NCBI RefSeq assembly: GCF_003012935.1
Contig: NZ_PUDR01000002.1
Span: 124,001-188,000 of the forward strand
Reading direction: 5' to 3'
Origin: Pannonibacter carbonis
Lineage (GTDB): Bacteria; Pseudomonadota; Alphaproteobacteria; Rhizobiales; Stappiaceae
Length of the DNA stretch: 64,000 nt
In this document: in pieces, positions 35,451 to 44,382 of the stretch
Layout of the letters: every line of letters begins with the position of its first letter
Position numbering within the stretch: the stretch's first letter is position 1
Program-made: the position numbers and the translations under genes
Notes under the pieces: model-generated
Seen by the model: the letters and a program-made list of their open reading frames with translations, nothing else
What the model was told of the DNA's origin: nothing
The model's database searches: none

Positions 35451-35473
35451 GTCATTCTCCTGGAAGGTTTATT

Positions 35474-35497
35474 CGTTATAAGAGAATATATGTTGTT
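35474..35497 (-). promoter_or_regulatory. Candidate IclR operator upstream of the peptide-binding protein gene
   Basis: Lies 24 nt ahead of the binding-protein ATG (minus strand gene). 18 of 24 bases match 27338-27361 beside the IclR gene. It is AT-rich (ATAAGAGAATATATG) and overlaps the probable core promoter. Confidence 0.55.
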
Positions 35498-35672
35498 GCA
35501 GTGAAATGCTGGCAGTGACCGGCGGTGCTGTCAAGCCGCTGACGGACGTGGATCGTCCTGTTTGGGGCGTGGACGAGACAGGCCCGAGGTGCCACAGCCT
35601 GCCGCCGAGTGGCAAAACGGCTTTATTTGCCGAGGCTTCCGGCCCCGCTTCGCAGGTGCAGCATGAGGGCTC

Positions 35673-35718
35673 AAAAAAACAACGGGCGCCAACGGGTGGG
35701 ACCGTTGGCGCCCGTTGT
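35673..35718 (-). terminator. Strong terminator after the DUF418 gene
   Basis: A perfect 17-bp stem (35679-35695 with 35702-35718; arm AACGGGCGCCAACGG) and a GTGGGA loop; on the minus strand it is followed by seven T residues. Clear intrinsic terminator about 70 nt past the DUF418 stop. The remainder of 35498-35786 shows no gene. Confidence 0.92.
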
Positions 35719-35786
35719 GCCAGAAGCCGGCAACGGGGGTGGGGAACCTGGGCAGCCGTTGCCGGACTTCGCGACCTCTGCGTGTG

Positions 35787-36895
35787 TCAGCGGCTGCCGG
35801 TGATGGCGCGCAGGACCTCTTCAAGTGGCCCGCGCCGGAACTGGATCTGCCAGACGCGGGCAAAGAGCATGGTCGCCAGGCAAACGGCGAGGGCGGTGAC
35901 CAGATAGCCCGCAGAACCCATCTGCGCCCCGAGGCCTAAGCCATAGCCAGACACCAGAACGCCGCCAATCAGGCCTTGCAGGACGTAGGTCGTAAGCGAG
36001 CTTTTTCCCGTTGCGACAAAGGCTTGTGGGAAGTGAACACGACGGGCGAGTTCGACGATTGCAACAAGATAGGCCGTCGACAGGAACAGGGCGCCGAGCG
36101 GCCCGAGCGCCATGCCCGCAACGGCGGACCAATCCGGCGCCTCCGGCGTGAGGTTGGCTTCGGCGATGGCATAGCCGAGGCTGAGCGTGAGGCCTGCCAG
36201 CGTGATCGGGATGATCTTCCGGCGCAGCCACAGGTAGTGCGGATTGTCCTGCTGCAGCAGCCCGGCCCGGGCGCCGGCAAGGCCAAGGCAGAAGGCGGCG
36301 AAGGCGGCCGGTCCGTTGAACAGCACGACAAAGCTGAAGGTGATGGGCCAGTCAATCTGCCGGTAGGCGACCGCGTCCATGAAGGTGACAATGTCTGGAC
36401 CTTCGGGCATGTCGCCAAACTCGATCAGGTAAAGGCTGCCCAGAGCCACATAGGCGAGCGCGGCAACGGGACCATCGCCAGTGCCAGCCTGACAAGGCGC
36501 GGACCCGACCAGCCGAGAAACGGCCAGATCAACAGTCCGAGAAGGGCATATAGCACCAGGATGTCGCCGGTGTAGACGAAGAGCGCATGCAGCGCACCAA
36601 GCAGCAGCAGGCCGAACAGGCGGCGGGCATAGCGGTGGGCAAAGGACTGCCCATCACGGAGAGCGGCAGCCTGCTGGCCAACAATGCCCCAGCCGAACAT
36701 GAAGGCAAACAGCGGGAAGACCTTGCCTTCCAGCAGCCACACATTGGCGAAATAGACGATCTCGTCCAGCCTGGTCGGCTCGCGCAGCGGCTCGGGGGCA
36801 TCATAGAGGGCGAGAATCGGCAGGTTGACGATGCAGATGCCGACAAGTGCGAAACTGCGCAGCAGATCAACTTCGGGGTTGCGGGGGGGCGCCAT
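35787..36895 (-). pseudogene. DUF418 membrane protein, split by a frameshift
   Basis: Two overlapping frames together give a typical DUF418 protein of about 370 aa: 36895-36425 encodes the N-terminal 156 aa (NPEVDLLRSFALVGICIVNLP, several helices) and 36449-35787 the rest, ending with ARVWQIQFRRGPLEEVLRA, the classic DUF418 C-terminal motif. Continuity is restored if one base is added in CCCGTT near 36467-36470 (minus strand), turning MVPLPRS into MVPVAALAYVALG. DUF418 proteins are polytopic membrane proteins of uncertain function related to acyltransferase-3 folds. A real mutation and a sequencing error look alike here. Divergent from tetR. Confidence 0.85.
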
Positions 36896-36910
36896 GACGC
36901 TATCCTGACT

Positions 36911-36949
36911 TGAGCAAGCGCTCAGCTAGTTATTGAGCGGATGCTCAAT
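36911..36949. promoter_or_regulatory. Two tandem TetR-type operators between DUF418 and tetR
   Basis: TTGAGCAAGCGCTCAG (36911-36926) and TTGAGCGGATGCTCAA (36934-36949) share the dyad TTGAGC-N4-GCTCAA, with centres 23 bp apart. They lie in the 81-nt divergent gap, where bound TetR would cover both promoters. Confidence 0.8.
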
Positions 36950-36976
36950 TGTCAAGGCTGCAACCAGGAGGTTGGG

Positions 36977-37612
36977 ATGGCCAAGGACGTGACCAGAGAG
37001 GACGGGCAGGAGGCTCGCCCCCGGATCAGCGCCGATGCGCGCAAGGCCCTGCTTGTCGCGGCCACCGCCGAACTGTTGTTCGAGCGCGGGTTCAGCGGCA
37101 CGAAGACGCGGGATGTAACGGAGCGCTGCGGCGTCGGCACCGGCCTTCTGAACCACTATTTCACCTGGGCCGAGCTTCGTGCTCAGGCCTTTGCCGGGAT
37201 CTATGCCGAAGTGGTGGCCGAGCAGTTCCACGCCGGGACGCCGCCGCTGCCGCTGCTCGATGCCTATCTTCGGACTACATTCAGTCCGCGGGCCGTGCCC
37301 TACCTGCGGCTGTGGGTCGAGGCAACCGAGCTGTCGGCAGAAGACCGGGTGCTGGCTGCCGTTCTGGAGCAATGCCAGCGGGCCTTTCTGGATGGATTGA
37401 CGGGTCTTCTCACCAAACTGGTGCAGGAGGAGGGCTGGCGGCTGCCCGATCCGGCAGCGACGGCGCTGCGCTTGTCCGCAATGCAGGATGGGCTGGCGGG
37501 ACTGCTGCTGTGGCGATTCCCCGGGGTAAATGCGCAGATGGCGGAGGCGCAGATGCGCTGCCTGGTCGACTTGGAGCGGGGCCTGCCGCAGTCCGCCGTC
37601 ATTCCGTTGTGA
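36977..37612 (+). CDS. TetR-family transcriptional regulator
   Basis: 211 aa from ATG 36977 (AGGAGG at 36966-36971; an ATG at 36941 would overlap the operator and is less likely). N-terminal helix-turn-helix: ARKALLVAATAELLFERGFSGTKTRDVTERCGVGTGLLNHYFTW, with the GLLNHYF variant typical of BetI-like TetR proteins. The C-terminal ligand domain is unassigned. Probably represses itself and the DUF418 gene through the tandem palindromes. Confidence 0.88.
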   Translation: MAKDVTREDGQEARPRISADARKALLVAATAELLFERGFSGTKTRDVTERCGVGTGLLNHYFTWAELRAQAFAGIYAEVVAEQFHAGTPPLPLLDAYLRTTFSPRAVPYLRLWVEATELSAEDRVLAAVLEQCQRAFLDGLTGLLTKLVQEEGWRLPDPAATALRLSAMQDGLAGLLLWRFPGVNAQMAEAQMRCLVDLERGLPQSAVIPL

Positions 37613-37691
37613 CGCAGCTGCGATAAGGCAGGTCGGGAGACACCGGGATCGCTCCCCGTCTCCCAACAAGCCAGCTTTTCGGAGGCCAGCC

Positions 37692-39608
37692 ATGACCGAG
37701 ATCAACAAGAACGACCTGTCCTGGGATGAATGGGACGAACTGCAGACCCCGCCGCCGGCAGTGACGGATTTCGACAAGGTGGTTGAATCGGCCCTGTCGC
37801 GCCGCGGGTTCCTGGGCGGCATCCTGGCCATGGGGTCGGCTGCAGCGGCCATGGGGTCCCTCTCCGGTGTTGGCGCCCTGATGTCGAGCACCTCGGCGGA
37901 AGCCTCGACCTCGCGCTTTGCCTTCAAGCCGATCACCATTGCCACCGATAGCACGATCCATGTGCCGGAAGGCTACACCTGGGACGTGCTGGCCAAGTGG
38001 GGTGACCCGCTGTTTTCGAGCGCCGCTCCCTTCAGCGACGAGACCGGCGGTGACGCTGCCTCGGCCGACAAGATCTTTGGCGAGAACACCGACGGCATGG
38101 AACTGTTCGTGATCGGCAACCGCCAGGTGATTGCCGTCAACCACGAATATGTGAACCCGGAAATCAACCTGCCGAAGAACGACAAGGGCACGCCGGCGAG
38201 CGCCGAAGACGTCATGAAGCTGCAGAACCTGCAGGGCGTCACCGTCATGGAAGTGGCGGAAGGCGAGAACGGTTGGGGCATCGTCGTCGACAGCCCGTTC
38301 AACCGCCGCATCACCCATCTGACTCCGATGAAGATCTCCGGTCCGGCCGCCGGCTCTGACCTGCTGAAGACCGAAGCCGATCCGACCGGCACCCAGAGCC
38401 TCGGCACCTTCAACAACTGCGGCGCCGGCAAGACTCCGTGGGGCACCTATCTGACCTGCGAGGAAAACTTCAACGGCTACTTCGGCACCACCGACGCGGC
38501 CTTCAAGCTGCCGGACGACTACAAGCGCTACGGCATTTCGGCTGAAACCCGCTATGCCTACGAGAAGTTCGATCCGCGCTTTGATGTGGCTAAGAACCCG
38601 AACGAGCCGCGCCGCGCCGGCTACGTGGTCGAGATCGACCCGTCCGACGCCAGCTCGACCCCGGTGAAGCGCACTGCGCTTGGCCGTATCAAGCACGAGA
38701 ACGCGGCCGTCGTCATCGCCCGTGACGGGCGCGTGGTCGTCTACATGGGCGACGATGAGCGCGGCGAGTTCCTCTACAAGTATGTCTCCAACGACGTCTA
38801 TGTTCCCGGTGGCGACACCTCGAAGCTGCTCGACGAAGGCATGCTGTATGTCGCCAGGTTCTCCGACGAAGGCATCGGCGAGTGGCTGGCGCTGACCCCG
38901 GAAACGACCGGCATGAAGGCGGACGAGATCGCTGTCTTCACCCGTCAGGCGGCCTCCAAGGTGGGCGCGACCACCATGGACCGTCCGGAATGGGTTGCGG
39001 TCAATCCGGTCGCCATCGAAGCCTATTGCTGCCTGACCAACAACACCCGCCGCGGTGAAGTGAAGGACGGCAAGATGCGCACCAACGCCGGCGGCGACGA
39101 GATGACCGTGAATGCGGTCAACCCGCGCGAAAAGAACGGCTATGGCCAGATCGTGCGCTGGTATCCGGCAAACAATGACCACGCGGACGCCGCGTTCAAG
39201 TGGGACCTGTTCGCGATGGCCGGCAACCCGGTCGTCCACAAGGACAGCGCCTATGCCGGGTCGCAGAACATCAACGACGGCAACATGTTCAACTCGCCGG
39301 ACGGCATGATGTTCGACACCACCGGCCTCGTCTGGATCCAGACCGACGGCGAAGACAGCAACGAGGGCGACTTTGCTGGTCAGGGCAACAACCAGATGCT
39401 GGCAGGTGACCCGGTCACCGGCCGTATTGAGCGCTTCCTCACCGGCCCGAAGGGCTCGGAAGTGACCGGCCTGACCTGGTCCGCTGACAAGCGCACCATG
39501 TTCGTCGGCATCCAGCACCCCGATGCTCCGTTCCCGGAAGGCGAAGGCAAGCTGCCGCGCTCGGCCATCATCGCCGTCAAGCGTCAGGACAATGCCCTGG
39601 TTGGCTGA
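37692..39608 (+). CDS. phoX: PhoX-family alkaline phosphatase (DUF839)
   Basis: 638 aa. Twin-arginine signal SRRGFLGGILAMG at residues 36-48, so exported folded to the periplasm. The mature part is a beta-propeller-like PhoX domain, with TCEENFNGYFG (conserved Cys and Glu of PhoX), VVYMGDDERGEFLYKYVS, KHENAAVV and QTDGEDSNEGDF recognisable. PhoX enzymes release phosphate from organic esters using calcium and iron. GGAGG lies ahead of ATG 37692. No Pho box was identified upstream; 80 nt after tetR. A terminator follows. Confidence 0.9.
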   Translation: MTEINKNDLSWDEWDELQTPPPAVTDFDKVVESALSRRGFLGGILAMGSAAAAMGSLSGVGALMSSTSAEASTSRFAFKPITIATDSTIHVPEGYTWDVLAKWGDPLFSSAAPFSDETGGDAASADKIFGENTDGMELFVIGNRQVIAVNHEYVNPEINLPKNDKGTPASAEDVMKLQNLQGVTVMEVAEGENGWGIVVDSPFNRRITHLTPMKISGPAAGSDLLKTEADPTGTQSLGTFNNCGAGKTPWGTYLTCEENFNGYFGTTDAAFKLPDDYKRYGISAETRYAYEKFDPRFDVAKNPNEPRRAGYVVEIDPSDASSTPVKRTALGRIKHENAAVVIARDGRVVVYMGDDERGEFLYKYVSNDVYVPGGDTSKLLDEGMLYVARFSDEGIGEWLALTPETTGMKADEIAVFTRQAASKVGATTMDRPEWVAVNPVAIEAYCCLTNNTRRGEVKDGKMRTNAGGDEMTVNAVNPREKNGYGQIVRWYPANNDHADAAFKWDLFAMAGNPVVHKDSAYAGSQNINDGNMFNSPDGMMFDTTGLVWIQTDGEDSNEGDFAGQGNNQMLAGDPVTGRIERFLTGPKGSEVTGLTWSADKRTMFVGIQHPDAPFPEGEGKLPRSAIIAVKRQDNALVG

Positions 39609-39638
39609 GGCCTGGCGGACTGGACTGAAGACAAGGGA

Positions 39639-39663
39639 GGGCGCGCCGGTGGCGCGCCCTTTT
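39639..39663 (+). terminator. Terminator after phoX
   Basis: GGGCGCGCC (39639-39647) pairs with GGCGCGCCC (39651-39659) around a GGT loop, followed by TTTT and GTTT. Placed 31 nt after the phoX stop. Confidence 0.92.
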
Positions 39664-39788
39664 GTTTGACCGTTGATGCTCCAGTTGCTGTCACCCCGGA
39701 CCACACTGACGCGATGCCTTCGCAATTTTGACGTGTTCTCTGACTACGACTTCGTTCTGGCGATGCAGCATTGCCGGAGGACAGGACC

Positions 39789-40946
39789 GTGGACCCACAG
39801 CTGCCAGTCGTACGATCGCAGACGCTGCGCCCCCTGGCCGTCCCCCCACATCCGGCGCTGATCGGCTTTGTCGAGGGAGCAACGCGAAGCGGGCGGTTGC
39901 CGGCGGTGGCCGCAGGGGTCTGGCAGGAGGGGCAGGGCCCAATGCTGGCCACGAGTGGCCGCAGGTCGGCATCCGCCAAGGTCGCCGTGACCGACAGTGA
40001 CCGCTGGCACATCGGCTCGATCACCAAGTCGATGACCGCGCTGCTGTTGATGCGGCTGGGGAGCCGGCACGGGGTAACGCTGGAAACGCCGCTGGCCGAT
40101 CTGGTCAGCTTGCCGTTGCACGAGACGCTGAAGCCGGTGACCCTGAGGCTCCTGCTGGCGCACCGGGCCGGACTGACCGCGAACCCGCCGACAGCGCAGG
40201 CATTCCCAAGACATGGGCCGGTGACCCATGGCGCGGCCCATGGCCCCGAGCGGGATGCCATGATCGCGCCCTTTCTGCTGAAACCGGTGAACCCGGGCAA
40301 GCACAGCTATTCCAACATCGGTTACATGCTCGCCGGCCATATCGCCGAACGGCTGGGCGCAGACAGCTACGAGACCTTGATGCGGGCCGAGATTGCGGCT
40401 CCGCTCGGGCTCGAAAGCTTCGGCTTTGGTCCGCCGCGCGGGCAAGGGCCGCTGGACGAGCCACTTGGCCATACATCGCTCCTCGGCTTCTTCCGCAGGC
40501 CCGTGCCGAGCGACTCCATTCGCGCGGACCTCGCGGCTTGCCTTGCGCCGGCCGGACTGGTGCATCTGTCGATGGGTGATCTCCTCAGCTATGGCGCTGC
40601 CGTCTTGCGGCTGGCGCGCGGCGAGGACGGGATCATTTCCGCCGCCAGCTTCGCTGACCTCACACGCAGTCCCGACGACTACGCCGGTGGTTGGGTCAAG
40701 GGAGAGGAGCCCTGGTCGAACGGTCCGTTCCTGGGCCACAATGGCTCAAACCAGCGCTGGTACGCCGATCTCACGATCCTGCCGGGCAAGGGACGGGTGC
40801 TGGCCTTTGCCACCAATGTCTTCGGCCTGCCCGGCTTTGGCGCTGCCATGCGCTGGCGTGGAATTGCAGCGGTTCGCGATGAGGTGACGTCTCAGCCGGC
40901 CTCCGGTGCAAGTTCCAAGCGTAGCGAGCAAAGGCTCGTGCCATGA
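39789..40946 (+). CDS. Serine hydrolase of the beta-lactamase/penicillin-binding-protein fold (class C-like)
   Basis: 385 aa from GTG 39789 (GGAGG at 39776-39780). Ser-x-x-Lys motif SITK near residue 82, Tyr-x-Asn motif YSN near 178, and HNGSN as the KTG-like third motif. These are esterase/beta-lactamase-like serine hydrolases; no signal peptide is evident, so a cytoplasmic esterase or peptidase is more likely than resistance. Overlaps the DUF4440 gene by 4 nt. Confidence 0.82.
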   Translation: MDPQLPVVRSQTLRPLAVPPHPALIGFVEGATRSGRLPAVAAGVWQEGQGPMLATSGRRSASAKVAVTDSDRWHIGSITKSMTALLLMRLGSRHGVTLETPLADLVSLPLHETLKPVTLRLLLAHRAGLTANPPTAQAFPRHGPVTHGAAHGPERDAMIAPFLLKPVNPGKHSYSNIGYMLAGHIAERLGADSYETLMRAEIAAPLGLESFGFGPPRGQGPLDEPLGHTSLLGFFRRPVPSDSIRADLAACLAPAGLVHLSMGDLLSYGAAVLRLARGEDGIISAASFADLTRSPDDYAGGWVKGEEPWSNGPFLGHNGSNQRWYADLTILPGKGRVLAFATNVFGLPGFGAAMRWRGIAAVRDEVTSQPASGASSKRSEQRLVP

Positions 40947-41317
40947 CCAAAGTTCCCCTCCTCAAGGACATTCAGTTGCTGGAAGAGGCGCTGTACCGGC
41001 CGGAGATCCGGCGCTCGCGAGAAGCGGTCGGAAGTTTGCTCGCGGATGGCTTTTTCGAGTTTGGTTCATCCGGGCGCGTCTACGACCGCGCCCACACCAT
41101 CGAGCTTCTCGCCTCGGAAAGCGGTGCGGTAGAAAGCGGCTTGAAGACACAGGACCACGCCCTGACGTTGCTCGCAGAGGGAGTGGTCCTTCTGACTTAC
41201 CAATCGGAAAGCACGTCCGAAAACGGGTTGCCGCGACGGGTGTTGCGAAGCTCTATCTGGAAGCAGGATGATGCACGGTGGCGGATGGTTTTTCATCAGG
41301 GCACGGTGAGAGAGTAA
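40943..41317 (+). CDS. DUF4440 (NTF2-like) protein
   Basis: 124 aa. The order LEEALYRPEIRRSREAVGSLLADGFFEFGSSGRVYDR followed by the strand-rich VLLTYQSES...RSSIWKQDDARWRMVFHQGT is the DUF4440 pattern. Translationally coupled to the serine hydrolase (ATGA overlap). No catalytic assignment. Confidence 0.8.
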   Translation: MTKVPLLKDIQLLEEALYRPEIRRSREAVGSLLADGFFEFGSSGRVYDRAHTIELLASESGAVESGLKTQDHALTLLAEGVVLLTYQSESTSENGLPRRVLRSSIWKQDDARWRMVFHQGTVRE

Positions 41318-41386
41318 GCGTGGACTCCTGAAGGCGAGGGCAAGCCGCCGCGCCCTTTTTGTTTCAAGGTCATTGCTCCAATGGCT

Positions 41387-41560
41387 GTCACCCCGGACGA
41401 GCAACGCGAGATCCGGGGCCTACTCGTTTCCAGAGCAGTGCCGTATTGCCAGACACTGCCACACTGCGACGAGTGCACCTATGGGCCCGATGGTGCGAAG
41501 GATACGGCGCTCTGGAAACGAGTAGGCCCCGGGTCTCCGCTGCGCTGCGCCCGGGGTGAC
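41387..41560. repeat. REP-like long inverted repeat
   Basis: GTCACCCCGG (41387-41396) pairs with CCGGGGTGAC (41551-41560); inside, a perfect 24-nt arm at 41413-41436 (core CCTACTCGTTTCCAGAGC) pairs with 41509-41532, leaving a 72-nt loop with further GCCGTAT/ATACGGC pairing. It fills the gap between the converging DUF4440 and Nudix genes, where it may end transcription from both sides. Confidence 0.75.
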
Positions 41561-41608
41561 ACCGGAGAGGTCGAGTATTGCCCTCAAGCTCAGGGCGCGT
41601 CGGATTTC

Positions 41609-42217
41609 TTAAGCGCGGAAGACCGTCAGGGCGAGATGATAGAGGAGCAGGATGGTCTTGGCGTCGGGGATGCGGCCGGCGGCGACGAGGCCCATGACCT
41701 CGTCAAAGGGCAGGTCGAGCACGGTGATGTCCTCGCCCTCATCCGCCTTGCCGCCGCCGTCGGAGATGCGGTCGGCCGGGGAATAGGGGGCGATGAAGAA
41801 AGTGAGGCGTTCGGTGACGGAGCCGGGGCTCATGAAGGGGGCAAACAACTGCTCGACGGGGCCGAGCCGGTAGCCGGTCTCTTCCTCCACCTCCAGCCGG
41901 ATGCGCGTTTCCGGATCGGCATTGTCAAGGAGGCCGGCCGGGGCCTCGATCAGCTCCTCCGCATGGCCGCTGACGAGCGCCGGCAGGCGGAACTGGCGGG
42001 TGAGCAGCACGTGGCGGCGCACCGGGTCATAGGGCAAAAGCACGGCACCGTGGCCCCGGTCATAGACCTCGCGCACCTGCGGCTGCCAGTCGCCGTCGGA
42101 GCGGCGATAGCGGAAGCCGTATTTCGTCAGCCGTCCCCAGTTCGCGGACAGAAGCTCCTGCGTGTCGATCTCGACGCGGCCTTCGAGCGAGGCACCAAGG
42201 AGGGCGGGCTTGTCCAT
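41609..42217 (-). CDS. Nudix hydrolase, NudK/ADP-ribose pyrophosphatase type
   Basis: 202 aa cytosolic pyrophosphohydrolase. The Nudix box is EAPAGLLDNADPETRIRLEVEEETGYRLG: the EVEEETG core is intact but the usual RE is RLE. RQFRLPALVSGHAEELIEAPAG and PGSVTERLTFFIAPYSPADRI are typical of NudK (GDP-mannose hydrolase). Substrate not proven. No operon partners. Confidence 0.82.
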   Translation of the reverse strand: MDKPALLGASLEGRVEIDTQELLSANWGRLTKYGFRYRRSDGDWQPQVREVYDRGHGAVLLPYDPVRRHVLLTRQFRLPALVSGHAEELIEAPAGLLDNADPETRIRLEVEEETGYRLGPVEQLFAPFMSPGSVTERLTFFIAPYSPADRISDGGGKADEGEDITVLDLPFDEVMGLVAAGRIPDAKTILLLYHLALTVFRA

Positions 42218-42525
42218 GTGAACACCTTCAGACAGTTCGGCAACGCCGCGACGCGCGGCAGCATGACCGCCAGAGGGCTTGGAAATCCGGCCAGGATCAA
42301 GCCGGAACCTGCGGCGGATTCGTTTTCTGCAAAGGACAGTGACGATCAGGACACATCTATTCGAGGCGAGACAGTGCGCAAGAATAAAACATCATCGTCT
42401 TCTAAATGGTGGACAATGTGTCCGTCGTCAGAGGGCTGGCGCAGGTGAAGCCGGTCTGCGAGGTTTCTCGCATGACATCAAGGGCGCGTGACTTGCGCGC
42501 CAGGTGAACAGGACGGAGGGAAGCG
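42218..42525. other. Intergenic stretch without recognisable gene
   Basis: 308 nt between divergent Nudix and GNAT genes. AT content rises around 42355-42420 (AATAAAACATCATCGTCTTC), as expected for promoters. Short open frames here are not convincing. A Shine-Dalgarno GGAGGG lies ahead of the GNAT gene. Confidence 0.6.
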
Positions 42526-42828
42526 ATGAGTGATGTGGGTGTGACCATTCGCGAAGAACGCGGCGCTGGCCGGGGCCGCTTCGTCGGGACTGTCGAAGGC
42601 GCAGAAGGCGAGGCGGAGATCACGTTCTCGATCGTCAATGACGGCCTGATCATCGCCGACCACACCGGCGTGCCGGACAGCATGCGCGGCATGGGCGTCG
42701 GCCAGAAACTGGTGGCGCATATGGTGGAAGCCGCGCGTGCCGGTCAGTTCCGCATCGTGCCGCTGTGCCCCTTCGTCAACGCCCAGCGCCAGCGCCACAA
42801 GGAGTGGGCTGACGTGTTCCAGGTGTGA
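42526..42828 (+). CDS. Small GNAT-like N-acetyltransferase (Acetyltransf_CG type)
   Basis: 100 aa. Carries the acetyl-CoA binding core MRGMGVGQKLVAHMVEAARAG and the conserved IVPLCPFVNAQRQRHKEWADVFQ ending that typify the short Gcn5-like family PF14542. Substrate unknown; single gene with good ribosome-binding site (GGAGGG). Confidence 0.88.
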   Translation: MSDVGVTIREERGAGRGRFVGTVEGAEGEAEITFSIVNDGLIIADHTGVPDSMRGMGVGQKLVAHMVEAARAGQFRIVPLCPFVNAQRQRHKEWADVFQV

Positions 42829-42867
42829 GCATCCGGCGCCATTGGTTGCTGAAATACGCCGTTGCAT

Positions 42868-42990
42868 CATCCCGGACGCAGCGAAGCGGAGATCCGGGAC
42901 CGGAGAGCCAAGGTGTTTCGCAGGCGGGGTCGCGGACCCACCGCGTCCTCGGCTCTCCGGTCCCGGCTCTCGCGTTGCTCGGCCGGGATG
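42868..42990. repeat. REP-like inverted repeat
   Basis: CATCCCGG (42868-42875) pairs with CCGGGATG (42983-42990), and a perfect 16-nt inner arm CCGGGACCGGAGAGCC (42894-42909) with 42951-42966. Lies between converging GNAT and GH1 genes; same architecture as 41387-41560. Confidence 0.75.
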
Positions 42991-43051
42991 ACGTTGGAGA
43001 GGTCGAGGCTTTCCCGCAAGATTGCGCCGCTAACTTGTCTGCCTGTTCTCC

Positions 43052-44377
43052 CTAGCGCGCGAGGGCCTGGCGCAGGGCGTGGTAGGAGGCCTTGGGGGTG
43101 CGGGCGAGGGTATCGAAATCGACATGGACGACGCCGAAGCGTTTCTCGTAGCCGAGCGACCATTCGTAATTGTCCATGAGCGACCAGACGAAATAGCCGG
43201 CGACCGGAACGCCGGCAGACGCGGCCCGGCGCACGGCCTCGAGATGGCTGGCGATATAGGCGATGCGGCCGGCATCCTCCACCGCGCCGCCCTCGATCAC
43301 GTCCGGATTGGCCATGCCGTTCTCCGTCACGTAGAGCGGCAGGCCCCTGGTGTAGTCGGCGTGGGTGCGCTTGAGGAAATGTTCGAGCCCCTCGGGATAG
43401 ATTTCCCAGCCCATCTGCGTCTTCGGCAAGGGGCCGTCGACCTCGCGCAAGGACGGCCAGGGGCTGGCCGGATCGGCGGCGATGAGCTTGCGGGTGTAGT
43501 AGTTGAGCCCGCACCAGTCGACCGGCGTGCCGATGACGTCGAAGTCGTCCTGCCAGCCCGCCGGCATGTGCGGCAGGAAGGCTTCCAGCACCTCCGCCGG
43601 GTATTCCTTGCGGAACATGCCCGACAGGAACCAGCGATTGTAGTAGCCGTCATAGACCCGGGCGGCCTCCATGTCGGCGGCACTGTCGCTGGCGGCCTGG
43701 GCATACTCGAAATTGCAGACCGCGCCGAGATTGCCCATGCCCAGCGCCCGCATGGCCTGTATCGCGCGGCCGTGCGCCAGCAAAACGTGGTGCATGGCGC
43801 GCGCGGTGGCGCGGATGTCGCGCAGGCCGGGGGCGTGGTGGCCCATGAAATGCGACAGGAAGGCCACGCACCACGGCTCGTTGATGGGGGCGGCCGACCA
43901 GACGCGGTCGCCGATGCGGCGCATGATGACGTCGGTGTAGTCGGCGAACCAGCCGGCGATGTCACGGTTGCGCCAGCCACCGAGATCGAGCAGCGGCGAG
44001 GGCAGTTCCCAGTGATAGAGCGTGACGGCGGGCTTCAGGCCGCGCTCCAGCAGCCCGTCGACCAGGCGGTCATAGAAGTCGAGCCCCTCGACATTGACCT
44101 GGCCGCGGCCCTCGGGAATGACGCGGGCCCAGGAGGTGGAGAAGCGGTAGACGTCGAAATTGCCATCGCGGATCAGGTCGAGATCCTGATCGAGGCGCAG
44201 GTAATGCTCGCAGGCGCGCGTACCATTCTCGGCCCGCACGACATTGCCGGGCGTTGCGGCAAAGTCATCCCACTGGGTGCGGCCCGCGCCGCCAAAGCCA
44301 TGACCTTCGATCTGGTAGCTCGAGGTTGCCGCGCCGAACAGGAAGCCGGACGGGAAATCAGAACGGGTGACGAGCAT
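43052..44377 (-). CDS. Beta-glucosidase, glycoside hydrolase family 1
   Basis: 441 aa. GH1 start FPSGFLFGAATSSYQIEG; acid/base Glu in APINEPWC (near 167) and nucleophile Glu in LYVTENGMAN; DNYEWSLGYEKRFGVVHVDF near the end is the GH1 signature. Hydrolyses beta-glucosides in the cytoplasm. Follows aglR by 5 nt in the same operon, divergent from the alpha-glucoside operon, so both glucoside types may be regulated together. Confidence 0.93.
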   Translation of the reverse strand: MLVTRSDFPSGFLFGAATSSYQIEGHGFGGAGRTQWDDFAATPGNVVRAENGTRACEHYLRLDQDLDLIRDGNFDVYRFSTSWARVIPEGRGQVNVEGLDFYDRLVDGLLERGLKPAVTLYHWELPSPLLDLGGWRNRDIAGWFADYTDVIMRRIGDRVWSAAPINEPWCVAFLSHFMGHHAPGLRDIRATARAMHHVLLAHGRAIQAMRALGMGNLGAVCNFEYAQAASDSAADMEAARVYDGYYNRWFLSGMFRKEYPAEVLEAFLPHMPAGWQDDFDVIGTPVDWCGLNYYTRKLIAADPASPWPSLREVDGPLPKTQMGWEIYPEGLEHFLKRTHADYTRGLPLYVTENGMANPDVIEGGAVEDAGRIAYIASHLEAVRRAASAGVPVAGYFVWSLMDNYEWSLGYEKRFGVVHVDFDTLARTPKASYHALRQALAR

Positions 44378-44382
44378 GACAC

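Noticed and set aside
37599-39725. 708-aa minus-strand frame opposite phoX
   Set aside because: PhoX has a Tat signal and family motifs; the reverse frame is a composition artefact.
39789-40946. Antibiotic-resistance beta-lactamase
   Set aside because: The fold and SxxK/YxN motifs fit, but no signal peptide is seen and the neighbours are housekeeping; class-C-like esterases are far commoner.
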